Shown piece after piece: positions 8,111 to 16,865 of a stretch of 64,000 nt of DNA; the first letter of the stretch is position 1; every line of letters begins with the position of its first letter. Source of the DNA: CAYQVO01 sp964421085 (lineage in GTDB: Bacteria; Bdellovibrionota_C; UBA2361; CAYQVO01); assembly GCA_964421085.1 (NCBI GenBank), contig CAYQVO010000006.1, forward strand, positions 1 to 64,000, written 5' to 3'. Under the pieces are notes generated by a model. It saw only the letters and a program-made list of their open reading frames with translations, was not told the origin of the DNA and did not search any database. The translations under genes were made by a program, and so were the position numbers.

Positions 8111-8127
8111 GCCGCGGATGCGGCTTT
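8111..8127 (+). terminator. Weak hairpin after GH5 gene
   Basis: GCCGC and GCGGC pair around GGAT and are followed by TTTCCCC, 28 bp after the GH5 stop. The stem is short and the U-tract poor. Confidence 0.3.
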
Positions 8128-8327
8128 CCCCTGAAAAAAAGGATATTCGCCGCCATTTCTATTCCATACACATCTGATTTGCGGTACATATTCATGTTGT
8201 TCTGCGATAATTGCAGCCGGTCAGCCGGGCAGGAGTGTCTGCGTGAAAAGCGGCCCCATGTTCTGCCGATGTGTGGACGGATGACCAGTTGCCGGAACTT
8301 TCACGGTTAAAAAAACGAGAGGTGCAT

Positions 8328-9740
8328 ATGAGCAAATCAGGTATTTTTCGCCTTATTTCCCCCAGCATAGTTCCCCCGGTCGATCCGGAGTATCGTCCGG
8401 CAGCTCTGGCAAACCGTGAATTCAGAAACGCTCTTCGAGCCGAGGGAAAAGCTCTGCCGGTCACGATCGCAATTGAACAGGCGGACGGTTCGATTTTTCA
8501 TTTCAATACTGAAATCGCGGCAGGTGACGATACTGCGACTGCAGAGGCCAACTTTCAGTATCTGGAGCGTTACATCAAGTTCGTGCTGTGGTCCCGGGGT
8601 GGATTCCGTGTCTACGTAGAGGCAACTCCGGCGGTCGTGAACAAACTCAGGAATTATTACGCGGAAGTTCCGACAGGCCGTTTCGACGCTGAAATCATGG
8701 GTGAACGAGTCTATGAAAAGCCTTTCGAGATTGTCGGCGTGACCCGCGACAAAGTTCCTGCCCCATATGAAGCAACAAAGCCGCTCGGACGCCATCTTAA
8801 CGGATGCAGAATCGGATTCGATCTTGGGGCAAGCGACAGAAAGGCCGCTGCTTTATTAGATGGAGAAGTGGTCTTCAGTGATGAAACCGGATGGGATCCC
8901 TCAAAGCAGAGCGACCCCACGTATCACTTTGAAGGTATCAACGACTCCCTCAAAAAGGCCGCTGCTCACCTTCCCCGGGTCGATGCAATCGGCGGAAGCG
9001 CTGCAGGCGTGTATGTCAACAACCGCGCGAAAGTGGCTTCTCTTTTCCGCGCCGTGCCGAAAGACGCGTTCAACGCCGGAGTGAAGGACATATTTCTCAA
9101 GCTTCGGAAAACCTGGAACAACATCCCATTCGAGGTGGCAAATGACGGAGAAATAACGGCGCTTGCAGGGTCTATGTCTCTCAAAGACAACTGTGTGCTG
9201 GGCCTCTCTCTTGGATCGAGTCAGGCTGCAGGCTACGTGACGAAGGATGGAAACATAACTTCATGGCTCAACGAGCTTGCTTTCGTGCCTGTTGATTACA
9301 GGGAAAACGGTCCTGCTGATGAATGGTCAGGAGACAGAGGGTGCGGTGTTCAGTACTTCTCGCAGCAGTGCGTTGCAAGACTTCTTCCGGCCGCGGACAT
9401 CCAGGTGGAGCCTGGTATGCCCCTGCCCGAGCGGCTTAAAGCCGTGCAGGATCTGATGGCGAAAGGAGATGCCCGGGCCCGTAAGATTTACGAAAGCATC
9501 GGAATATATCTTGGCTACACCATCGCGCACTATGTCGATTTCTATGAGCTGCGCAATGTGCTGATCCTGGGGCGTGTCACGTCAGGTGAAGGCGGTTCCG
9601 TGATTATCGACAACGCAAAGAATGTGCTGAAGGTTGAGTTCCCGCAGCTGGCTGAGCAGGTGGCGTTCCATACGCCTGACGAGCGCGACAAACGTCACGG
9701 GCAGGCGATTGCTGCGGCGAGTCTTCCGGTGGTCGAATAA
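8328..9740 (+). CDS. ROK-family sugar kinase/regulator-like protein
   Basis: 470 residues from ATG 8328, preceded by GAGAGGTG. The first 160 residues are unlike typical ROK proteins. From about residue 160 the ROK/ASKHA fold begins (CRIGFDLGASDRKAAALLDG, the phosphate-1 loop), followed by VDAIGGSAAGVYVNN, FEVANDGEITALAGS (catalytic Asp) and LGLSLGSSQAAGYV. It is longer than ordinary ROK kinases (about 300). The PIG-L deacetylase and NagB directly downstream suggest it phosphorylates an amino sugar such as GlcNAc or glucosamine. Substrate is inferred from context only. Confidence 0.75.
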   Translation: MSKSGIFRLISPSIVPPVDPEYRPAALANREFRNALRAEGKALPVTIAIEQADGSIFHFNTEIAAGDDTATAEANFQYLERYIKFVLWSRGGFRVYVEATPAVVNKLRNYYAEVPTGRFDAEIMGERVYEKPFEIVGVTRDKVPAPYEATKPLGRHLNGCRIGFDLGASDRKAAALLDGEVVFSDETGWDPSKQSDPTYHFEGINDSLKKAAAHLPRVDAIGGSAAGVYVNNRAKVASLFRAVPKDAFNAGVKDIFLKLRKTWNNIPFEVANDGEITALAGSMSLKDNCVLGLSLGSSQAAGYVTKDGNITSWLNELAFVPVDYRENGPADEWSGDRGCGVQYFSQQCVARLLPAADIQVEPGMPLPERLKAVQDLMAKGDARARKIYESIGIYLGYTIAHYVDFYELRNVLILGRVTSGEGGSVIIDNAKNVLKVEFPQLAEQVAFHTPDERDKRHGQAIAAASLPVVE

Positions 9741-9762
9741 ACTTTAGGTGAATGGAGAAAAC

Positions 9763-10607
9763 ATGACTGATAATCCGTATTTGAAGTTTACTGAAAGCTT
9801 CGAGAAAATCCTCCGTGACGGCGGTTCTCTGCCTCTCGGCGGATTTCCGCCTGATACTCAGAAACCGGCGCTCGCTGCTGATGCGCCGAAGGTCCTGACA
9901 TTTTCCCCCCATCCTGATGACGAGTGCATCTGCGGCACGCTGTCTCTTAGGCTGCTTCGTGAACTCAAGATGCGTGTGATAAACGTTGCTGTCACCCAGG
10001 GCAGCAACAAGGAAAGACAGGGGCCGCGCTTTAACGAGCTCACAAACGCCTGTAATTATCTCGGCTTCGAAGTGATTCAGACGAAAGAAGGCGGGCTCGA
10101 GAAGATAACCCCGAAGGCACGCGCGGGCGACCCGGCGCACTGGAGCGGCTGCGTTGAGAGGATCGTCGAAATTATCCGGGCAAATTCACCGAAGGTAATA
10201 ATGATTCCTCACGTGGGCGACTGGAACGGGACTCACATCGGGACACACTATCTTGTGCTCGATGCGCTTGCGGAACTTCCCGCGGACTTTGAATGCTTCG
10301 TCGTTCAGACCGAATTCTGGGCGCCGCTTCCGAATCCGAATTTGATGGTTGAAGGAAGTGTCAAGGACACGGCGGATCTCATCGCTGCCATCTCGTTCCA
10401 TGTCGAGGAAGTGAAGAGAAATCTCGACACCGGCATGTTCGTGGGCGTCGGCGAGAACTGGTTGGTGGACAAGGCGGGGCTGCTCCGGACTATACCTATG
10501 CGGCGCTTTACCGCTTCGAGAAGTGGAGCGGAAGGCAGATGAAGCCGGCGTATGAAGGGGGCAGGTTTGTCTCTGCGCAGGAGAATCCTGCCTCGATATT
10601 CGCATAA
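9763..10607 (+). CDS. PIG-L/LmbE-family deacetylase with C-terminal frameshift
   Basis: Start at ATG 9763 behind AATGGAG. The zinc-binding HPDDE is in LTFSPHPDDECICG and the second ligand region is VGDWNGTHIGTHY. These enzymes remove acetyl groups from GlcNAc-type substrates. The frame as written ends at 10542, but after a GGGG run near 10475 another frame continues with PDYTYAALYRFEKWSG to a stop at 10605-10607. One added G restores a normal C-terminus (AGAAPDYTYAALYRFEKW), so a homopolymer indel is likely. Between ROK and nagB it may stand in for NagA. Confidence 0.75.
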
Positions 10608-10638
10608 CCGCATTTGGAGATTTAAGCAAAGGAGCATT

Positions 10639-11427
10639 GTGGAAGTCATTATTCGCCCTGATGCCGTAAGTGCATCGCAGCTTACGGCGCGCATTATTGC
10701 AAGACTGATTCGTACACAATGGAGAGTTGTGCTCGGCCTCGCCACTGGACGCACAATGGAAAGCGTGTACGACCTGCTGGCGGAGTATCATGAAAAGGAG
10801 AACCTTGATTTCTCGGGTTGCACGTCCTTCAACCTCGATGAATATATCGGCCTTCCGGCTGGAAGCGAGAACTCGTACCGCCATTACATGAACAAGCACC
10901 TTTTTGACCGGGTGAATATACACCTGAGAAACACGCACCTGCCGGATGTTCATTCGCTCGATCTGAGGACTGCCTGCCGTGCGTATGACGAGAGGATTAA
11001 AGCTGTAGGAGGCATTGATCTGCAGCTTCTAGGTATAGGGTCTGACGGACACATCGGATTCAACGAACCCCTTTCCTCCCTCCATTCGAGGACGAGAGAC
11101 AAGGCCTTGACGCCCGAGACGGTAAGGCAGAACTGCGGGATGTTTGGAGGGGACATGACGAAAGTCCCCCGCCGGGCGGTAACAATGGGCGTCGGGACAA
11201 TTCTCGAAGCAAGAAAGATCGTACTGCTTGCGACCGGGAAGGAAAAGGCGGACATCATTGCAAAAGCAGTCGAAGGGCCCATCACATCGATGATTTCGGC
11301 CTCCGCGCTTCAGCTTCATCCTTCATGCACAATCATATGCGACGAGGATGCCGCCGAAAAACTCGCATGCAGGGATTACTATTTCTGGATCTTCCAGAAC
11401 GAGCCCGAGTGGGCGGAGTTCAGATAG
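10639..11427 (+). CDS. nagB: Glucosamine-6-phosphate deaminase
   Basis: 262 residues from GTG 10639, chosen for the AAAGGAG site just upstream. Motifs are LGLATGRTMESVYDLL (phosphate loop), SFNLDEYIGL, and LLGIGSDGHIGFNEP with catalytic Asp and His. It converts glucosamine-6-phosphate to fructose-6-phosphate and ammonia, feeding amino sugars into glycolysis. It is the last of three consecutive genes ROK - PIG-L deacetylase - NagB. No NagA is seen. Confidence 0.93.
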   Translation: MEVIIRPDAVSASQLTARIIARLIRTQWRVVLGLATGRTMESVYDLLAEYHEKENLDFSGCTSFNLDEYIGLPAGSENSYRHYMNKHLFDRVNIHLRNTHLPDVHSLDLRTACRAYDERIKAVGGIDLQLLGIGSDGHIGFNEPLSSLHSRTRDKALTPETVRQNCGMFGGDMTKVPRRAVTMGVGTILEARKIVLLATGKEKADIIAKAVEGPITSMISASALQLHPSCTIICDEDAAEKLACRDYYFWIFQNEPEWAEFR

Positions 11428-11449
11428 ACGTATCTGTTCAGCCTTGTAT

Positions 11450-12031
11450 TTACTGCTTTACGCCTTCGATCTCGAGGGTGATACGCACCTCATCACCGAC
11501 AACGAGCTGCCCTGTTTCGAGAAGCTTGCTCCAGGTCAGCCCGAAATCTTTCCGGTTGATTTCAGTTGCGGCGGCGAAGGCTGCGCGTTCTTTGCCGTTC
11601 ATGTCCTTTACTGAACCGCCGTATTCCGCGTCAAGGACAACGGGCCTTGTCACACCGTGAATTGTAAGATCACCTGCGGCTTTGAAGGAATGTCCGGATA
11701 TGTTCCGTATTTCACGTGAAACAAACTTTATTTCAGGGAATTTCTCAGTGTTCAGAAAATCCGCGCTCCTGAGGTGATCGTCCCTCGCCGGTTGACTTGT
11801 ATTGATGCTTGCGGCTTTTATTACAGCTTCAGCTTTCGACGCAGACGGATTCCCGGAATCGTACGCGAATGTCCCGGAGAACTCGCCGAAATGACCGGTG
11901 ACGTTTGAAACAGCAAGATGACGGATCTTGAAGGAAATCGAACTGTGGGCCGGGTCGATTTTGTACTCAGCACAGACAGCGCTCTGGACAGACACGACGG
12001 CCAAAAACAGGGCAAACAGGATTTTTCTCAT
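11450..12031 (-). CDS. yceI: YceI-family periplasmic protein
   Basis: 193 residues from ATG 12031, preferred over 12037 because AAGGAG is correctly spaced. A signal peptide (ILFALFLAVVSVQSAVCA) precedes the YceI lipocalin-like beta-barrel: YKIDPAHSSISFKIRHLAVSNV, RDDHLRSADFLNTEKFPEI, GDLTIHGVTRPVV and a terminal VGDEVRITLEIEG strand. Family members bind amphiphiles or polyisoprenoids in the periplasm. It is a single gene converging on nagB. Confidence 0.92.
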   Translation of the reverse strand: MRKILFALFLAVVSVQSAVCAEYKIDPAHSSISFKIRHLAVSNVTGHFGEFSGTFAYDSGNPSASKAEAVIKAASINTSQPARDDHLRSADFLNTEKFPEIKFVSREIRNISGHSFKAAGDLTIHGVTRPVVLDAEYGGSVKDMNGKERAAFAAATEINRKDFGLTWSKLLETGQLVVGDEVRITLEIEGVKQ

Positions 12032-12097
12032 CGGCATCTCCTTTTTGATGAAATATAACCCTGTAAGCCGGTCGGATTCCAGCCGATAGTGTCAGGT

Positions 12098-13009
12098 ATG
12101 ACAGCTTTATCCTGTTTTTCCCGGGTATTTACCGCCTTTCTTGTTTCAATCCTGCCTGTTCGGGGTTCCGGCGAGCCAAGGCAGGCACAGGAGAACTACC
12201 TTGCGCCGCCTGACGAAATCAAGATAAAAGGAACCCACCTTTCGGATACCATATCGACTGCGCTTGGGAGAGTTCAGCTTCGCGGCGCGAGGTCAACTGA
12301 AAGGCTTTTTGGACGGACGCCGAACCGGGCGGTAGCTGAGGCAACTCAAACAGTCTCAAGGGTGCTTCATCGGGCAGGATGGCCTTCGAGCGTTTCTTCG
12401 TTGAATGCGGAGTGGAAGATTGTTTTTCTCGATGAGAACCTTCCGGAGACCCAGATCCCTTTCTATCTCATCAGCAGCTGTCATCCCGGCTGGATGACGC
12501 CTCCTGCGAATATTTATGTTATTGCGCAGCGGATTGCGGCGGGTTGCGGAGGGAGCACGAAGCTTCGGATCGGCGATGCTGATGCGGAAATGATGCTTGT
12601 GCTGCTTCATGAGCTTGGCCATGTCGTCGAGTTTCATCTGCTCGGTCAGAAACAGACAACTGACCGGGCACAGGCCGAAGGGTTCGCCACATGGTTCGAA
12701 TATTTTGCGAGCGCTTCGTCGGAACTTACGAGGCGGGGAGAGCGCCGGAAGATAATCGGCGCCGCTATCGAACGCGCGTCGAAATCCTGGGCGCCGGGGG
12801 AAGCCGTATTTTCGGCGACAATGGACGGGTATTCTGCCGCGGCGTGTCCATTTGCCGCAGTTTTCGCAAAGCGGGGTGTCCGGGGCATCGGGCAGGTGTA
12901 CAAAGCGCTGATGGAGGGCTCACCTTCGCTCGAAGCTGCAATCAGGGCAGCTACGGGCTGGAACCCGGCGAGACTCAAGAGCGAGGTAAACAGTCTGCTT
13001 CTGGACTGA
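12098..13009 (+). CDS. Putative secreted gluzincin-like zinc metalloprotease
   Basis: About 303 residues from ATG 12098 (GTG 12089 is also possible). An N-terminal hydrophobic stretch (VFTAFLVSILPV) suggests export. The zinc signature HELGH occurs in VLLHELGHVVEF near residue 172, and a downstream Glu in AQAEGFATWFEY about 20 residues later fits the third ligand of gluzincins. No specific family name is certain. Substrate unknown. Confidence 0.65.
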   Translation: MTALSCFSRVFTAFLVSILPVRGSGEPRQAQENYLAPPDEIKIKGTHLSDTISTALGRVQLRGARSTERLFGRTPNRAVAEATQTVSRVLHRAGWPSSVSSLNAEWKIVFLDENLPETQIPFYLISSCHPGWMTPPANIYVIAQRIAAGCGGSTKLRIGDADAEMMLVLLHELGHVVEFHLLGQKQTTDRAQAEGFATWFEYFASASSELTRRGERRKIIGAAIERASKSWAPGEAVFSATMDGYSAAACPFAAVFAKRGVRGIGQVYKALMEGSPSLEAAIRAATGWNPARLKSEVNSLLLD

Positions 13010-13368
13010 CACCTTCTCCTAAAAATGGATCTCAAGGCAGGGAGTGGTTCGTGGAATGGGGTCTCAGAGCTGACGATCTCTTATCAGTGCCGGAAATGCA
13101 GAAAAAACCAGGAACATCAAGAAGGCGACAAAACAGAGCTATAAAGCAAAGAAGAGCGATCTGAACAAAAAACTCACGGAAGTCGTAAGTGCGTCGAAGA
13201 ATGGCCCGGCAAAAACTGCGGCGAATTCGAAGCTGAGCAGGAACGTGAAGTGACAGGGGCGAACGGGTCCAGGACCGCAGGGACGCGATCCCTCCAGCAG
13301 GCACCGCATCCCCGCGGTCCGATCCTGCGCCTCTTCCATCAAATCACCGTATCTGTTATAGCCATCGA
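13010..13368. other. Intergenic region with a short Lys/Ala-rich reading frame
   Basis: No clear gene. At about 13098-13253 one plus-strand frame reads as a Lys/Ala/Ser-rich tail (IKKATKQSYKAKKS ... KTAANSKLSRNVK) ending in TGA, of the kind seen in histone-H1-like tails. No start codon or ribosome site fits it, so it may be the remnant of a longer gene or chance. Confidence 0.3.
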
Positions 13369-14436
13369 ATGCTTCGAAACGCGTTAATACTGCTCTCCTC
13401 ACTCACGATCATTCTCTCAGTATCCCGCGCCGACGAACCCCTCCGTCTCGGCTGCATCGGTTCAACGACGGGATTTGCATCGACATACGGAACAGCCGTG
13501 CTCGAAGGCGTGCAGCTCGGGATCGATGAACTGAAAAAAAACGGGCGCGAAGTGGAGCTTTTTATCGAGGACGACCAGTCAGCGCCGCGAATGACCGCGA
13601 CAGCTTATCAGAAGCTTCACTCTCTTCATAAAGTCGATCTCATCATTCTCGGATCATGGTGGGGAAATTCGATTGTGGAAGCGGCAAAAACAGATGGAGT
13701 GCCGATCATTTCCTGCGAAACGCTCTACAACAAAGAGTTCGTTGTTGCTCCGAATTACTTTTCGATTGCCGGCGATCTTCGCGACTGGATTCACGTGTTC
13801 GAGCCTCTTGTCAGCATGAAAGGATGGAAGAAAGCAGTAATGGTGCGCTTCATCTCCGGCTTTGCAGAGACGCTGCACCAGGAACTCAAAGCCATGTTCT
13901 CGAAAGATGGCCGCCGGCTTCTCGATGTGTTCGAATACCAGGATTTCCAGATGCAGGAAGCCGCATCCTTTGCGGCGCGCGTCAAAGCGCTTTCTCCCGA
14001 CGTGCTTTATATCGATGCACAGCCCGGGGGCTACGCAACGCTTGTTCAGCGCCTGATTGAACTAAAGCCGAAAAACCTGGTTGTTCTCTCGAATGTCATT
14101 ACCGAAAACGCCTTCAGAGAAAAGCTCTTCAACCCGTCCGCATTCCCGGGAGAGATATACTATTCGAGACGTGAAATGCTGCGGCCGGCGTTTGTGGAGA
14201 AGTTCAAGCTGAAATACGGCCGGGATCCTGTTCTCAACGCGGACCTTGGGTATTATTCAGCGCTTCTTGCAGAAAAAGCTGTGTCTTCAGGAAAGCCTGC
14301 TGCTGATGCGCTCCATTCGGGGCTGGAGGTCGAAGGAATTGTCTTCACCTTCGATGAACACAACGTCTATCGCGGGCTGAAGCAGGAGATGTACACATTC
14401 CGCGGGGGTGAGCCGATCAAGGTTGCGCAGAAGTGA
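13369..14436 (+). CDS. Periplasmic ligand-binding protein, Leu/Ile/Val-binding type
   Basis: 355 residues with a signal peptide (ALILLSSLTIILSVSRA). The body fits the Peripla_BP_6 family: LRLGCIGSTTGFASTYGTAVLEGVQLGIDEL, VELFIEDDQSAP, a central VDLIILGSWWGNSI hinge and the late DPVLNADLGYYSALLAEKA. Such proteins deliver amino acids, amides or urea to ABC importers. No permease or ATPase genes adjoin it, so it is an orphan, perhaps serving a remote transporter or a sensor. Confidence 0.85.
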   Translation: MLRNALILLSSLTIILSVSRADEPLRLGCIGSTTGFASTYGTAVLEGVQLGIDELKKNGREVELFIEDDQSAPRMTATAYQKLHSLHKVDLIILGSWWGNSIVEAAKTDGVPIISCETLYNKEFVVAPNYFSIAGDLRDWIHVFEPLVSMKGWKKAVMVRFISGFAETLHQELKAMFSKDGRRLLDVFEYQDFQMQEAASFAARVKALSPDVLYIDAQPGGYATLVQRLIELKPKNLVVLSNVITENAFREKLFNPSAFPGEIYYSRREMLRPAFVEKFKLKYGRDPVLNADLGYYSALLAEKAVSSGKPAADALHSGLEVEGIVFTFDEHNVYRGLKQEMYTFRGGEPIKVAQK

Positions 14437-14456
14437 AACAATTCTTTGAGAAAAAA

Positions 14457-14475
14457 GCCGGAAGATCCGGCGTTT
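14457..14475 (+). terminator. Hairpin after binding-protein gene
   Basis: GCCGGA (14457-14462) and TCCGGC (14466-14471) pair around AGA, 20 bp after the stop, followed by GTTT. The U-tract is short. Confidence 0.5.
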
Positions 14476-14522
14476 GAAACAAATAGATATTGAGTTGTTG
14501 TATGTTTAGACCCCGGTTGCTG

Positions 14523-14528
14523 TATAAT
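14523..14528 (+). promoter_or_regulatory. TATAAT -10 box upstream of 14537 gene
   Basis: A perfect TATAAT lies 8 bp before the start codon at 14537. A poor -35 (TTGTAT/TGTATG) lies 17-19 bp upstream. If used, the leader would be only a few bases. Confidence 0.35.
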
Positions 14529-14536
14529 GCGGAGCC

Positions 14537-15187
14537 ATGATGGAAATGAACAATGGACTTACGCCGGACCGGGAAAATGAGAATTCCATTTTTGTGGCGC
14601 TTGTTGAGAAACACGCTCTGGATCGGATCCTGAGGGCTTATCCTGGTCACCGTCGGGCATATGAAGTTCTTAATCAGGTCATCGCAGAGGACCGGGGCGG
14701 GCATGTTGCATTCACCGGTTTGCAGGTTTCTTTTATCTGTGACACGCTTATTCCATGGGCGATGAAGGATCCTTCTCTTGCAGACGATCCCTGGTTTACT
14801 TCACTCGGAGTTCCTGTTCTCGACGTAATTTTGTCAAAGCTCCGGCCGCCGGTTGAATTGGAGGGAGAAGTTACTGAATGCATCGATGACATGGCCATTG
14901 TAAGACTTCTGATCCCGGGAAATGATCGTTACGGCTTTAAATGCCCCGTGGACGTTTTAACTGACCGGGGAGTGAGCCTCAATCACGGCAGGCTGATCTG
15001 CACACTGAAGCAGACAAGAGAAGGCCGTGTTATTACGGGCATCCGGCCGGCAAGCGATCCGAACTGGAATGAGGCAACGCTGCCTCCGGTTGAAGAACTT
15101 CCTCCTGATCTTGCGAAGGCGCTCGATGCTGTGCAGAAGGGGTGGAAGATGGATGGTGAGCAGGAAGACGCTGACGGAATCATGTGA
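14537..15187 (+). CDS. Hypothetical protein
   Basis: 216 residues starting ATG 14537, with GCGGAG just upstream that serves as the ribosome site if the leader is long enough. No signal peptide or membrane segment. A region at about 105-165 (PPVELEGEVTECIDDMAIVRLLIPG ... GRLICTLKQTREGRVITGIRP) looks like a small beta-rich fold; the end is acidic (EQEDADGIM). I do not recognise a family. It stands alone, between the binding protein and the convergent epimerase gene. Confidence 0.6.
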   Translation: MMEMNNGLTPDRENENSIFVALVEKHALDRILRAYPGHRRAYEVLNQVIAEDRGGHVAFTGLQVSFICDTLIPWAMKDPSLADDPWFTSLGVPVLDVILSKLRPPVELEGEVTECIDDMAIVRLLIPGNDRYGFKCPVDVLTDRGVSLNHGRLICTLKQTREGRVITGIRPASDPNWNEATLPPVEELPPDLAKALDAVQKGWKMDGEQEDADGIM

Positions 15188-15455
15188 GACGCATGTGAGC
15201 CTGTATCGTGACTGTACCACGAAAGAGGATTCCGATTCCGATAGAGTCTCCGAACTCAGGAAACGTCCGGTACGTGATCGTCGGGAGCCGGGCAAGGTTG
15301 CCGACACGGAACAACGGTTGATATAGACGCAGAAGACGACTGTTAACAGGGCCGGCATTCAGCCGGGGGCACGCGGCCTCTCGAGGCGTACCGGCATCTC
15401 CTTGACACACAGGAGAACAGGCAGTTGACAGAGTCTTAAGGGCGTACGCTAACGT

Positions 15456-16619
15456 TCAGCACCCCTTCATCTGCTCAACACACATCATCAGACACCGCGG
15501 CAGATGGAAAAAACACTTCCACTTGCTGCCCTTGAGCATATGTGTCGGTTCGCCGCGGCGGTTCAGATAACCGTACCACTCGCCGTACTGTGGATCTCTG
15601 AAATGTTCGAAGCTCCATGCATCGAGCTTCCTGAACCACTCGAGAAATTCCCGGTCTCTTGTAAGCCTGTATGCATATAATGTCGCAACAAGCGCCTCAT
15701 TGTGAACCCACCAGAGCTTCATATCGCATTCAAGCTCGAGTTTCGGTTTCCCGAGGATATCCATAAAATAAAAAATGCCCCCGTACTTTTTGTCCCAGCC
15801 GAAATCAAGCAGGGCCTTGATGATCGTACCGACCTTGGAAACAAGTTCCGGCCTGTTGTTTTTCTCCGCAAATTTCAGAATAAACCAGCAGCTCTCGAGC
15901 CCGTGTCCGGGGTTTATATGCCGTCCATCGCCCGATTCCAGATCCACTGTATGATCCGGATTCAAATTCTCGAAAAGAACCTTGTGCTCCGGACGCCAGA
16001 AGTGTTCGACCACCATCTCTACAGCATCTGCAACCGACTTGTCGTAATCTGAACCTGCGAGACATTCCTTTACCACAGTTCCCAGGTTCGCAAGGATCAT
16101 ATAAACACCGTGACTCAGCCTCCCGGGGCGGGCATGCATGGACTTATCCCACCGGCCTTTCGGGTGCGCCATGCGGCCGAGGTATTTCTCCATCGCATAA
16201 TTTGCTTCCGCCCTGTACTGAGGATCGCCCGTAACTTTATAAAGAGCAGCTGCTCCCATCACAGCAAACGCCTCAGAATAAATGCTGTGCGGAGCAATTA
16301 TCGGCTCCCCCTTCCTGTTGAGACCGAAGTAGTAATGTCCATCACTGCTTTTTCCATGTCGCGTCAGAAATTCGAACCCCTGCTTTGCATACTCCAGGTA
16401 TCTCTCATGCCCATATGGGGAATCAGTCAGAGTTGCCCACATGTAGACTTTGCGCCACTGCATCCACATCCATTTGTCGGAGTCCCACACAGAACCATCG
16501 CGATCGAGCGAATCGAAGTAGCCTCCGTATTCGTGATCGATTCCGTGTTTTTCCCAGAAAGGGATGACGTTGACAGTAAGTTCTGTTTCGTAGCGGGAGA
16601 TGTAAGGGGTAAATTCCAT
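15456..16619 (-). CDS. N-acylglucosamine 2-epimerase / cellobiose-epimerase family (AGE)
   Basis: About 387 residues from ATG 16619 (MEFTPYISRYETEL), the family's usual start and length; an upstream extension to 16685 is unlikely. AGE-family motifs of the alpha6/alpha6 barrel are present: HEYGGYFDSLDRDG, KWMWMQWRKVYMWATL, GHGLESCWFILKF and WWVHNEALVATLYAY, with the histidines used for proton transfer. It interconverts C2 epimers of acylated amino sugars or of beta-1,4 disaccharides or aldoses. The nearby GH5 and NagB genes fit either sugar class. Confidence 0.85.
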   Translation of the reverse strand: MEFTPYISRYETELTVNVIPFWEKHGIDHEYGGYFDSLDRDGSVWDSDKWMWMQWRKVYMWATLTDSPYGHERYLEYAKQGFEFLTRHGKSSDGHYYFGLNRKGEPIIAPHSIYSEAFAVMGAAALYKVTGDPQYRAEANYAMEKYLGRMAHPKGRWDKSMHARPGRLSHGVYMILANLGTVVKECLAGSDYDKSVADAVEMVVEHFWRPEHKVLFENLNPDHTVDLESGDGRHINPGHGLESCWFILKFAEKNNRPELVSKVGTIIKALLDFGWDKKYGGIFYFMDILGKPKLELECDMKLWWVHNEALVATLYAYRLTRDREFLEWFRKLDAWSFEHFRDPQYGEWYGYLNRRGEPTHMLKGSKWKCFFHLPRCLMMCVEQMKGC

Positions 16620-16721
16620 TTCGTTCCCGGCCGCGACAAGCGCGGCCCTCCTGAGCGAAGCGAAGGATATTACATAATCACACAAAACTCATCGTAATCT
16701 GCAGTCATACACGAAAGTACC

Positions 16722-16755
16722 AGAGAAAGACGCATGTATCACCGCGTCTTTCTCT
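16722..16755 (-). terminator. Long-stem hairpin downstream of pnp
   Basis: AGAGAAAGACGC (16722-16733) pairs perfectly with GCGTCTTTCTCT (16744-16755) around a 10-base loop. It lies 110 bp beyond the pnp stop and in front of the epimerase gene. Its T-rich 3' arm could end pnp transcription or protect the mRNA 3' end. Confidence 0.65.
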
Positions 16756-16865
16756 TTCAGATCTGCCCGAACGTCATAACTCGCGGCAACTGCTGAATCT
16801 ATGTCCTTTGTTGTCCGCTCGACGGCCCCGAATAAGGGCCCGGGGGGCCTCCCACAAGCAGACTC

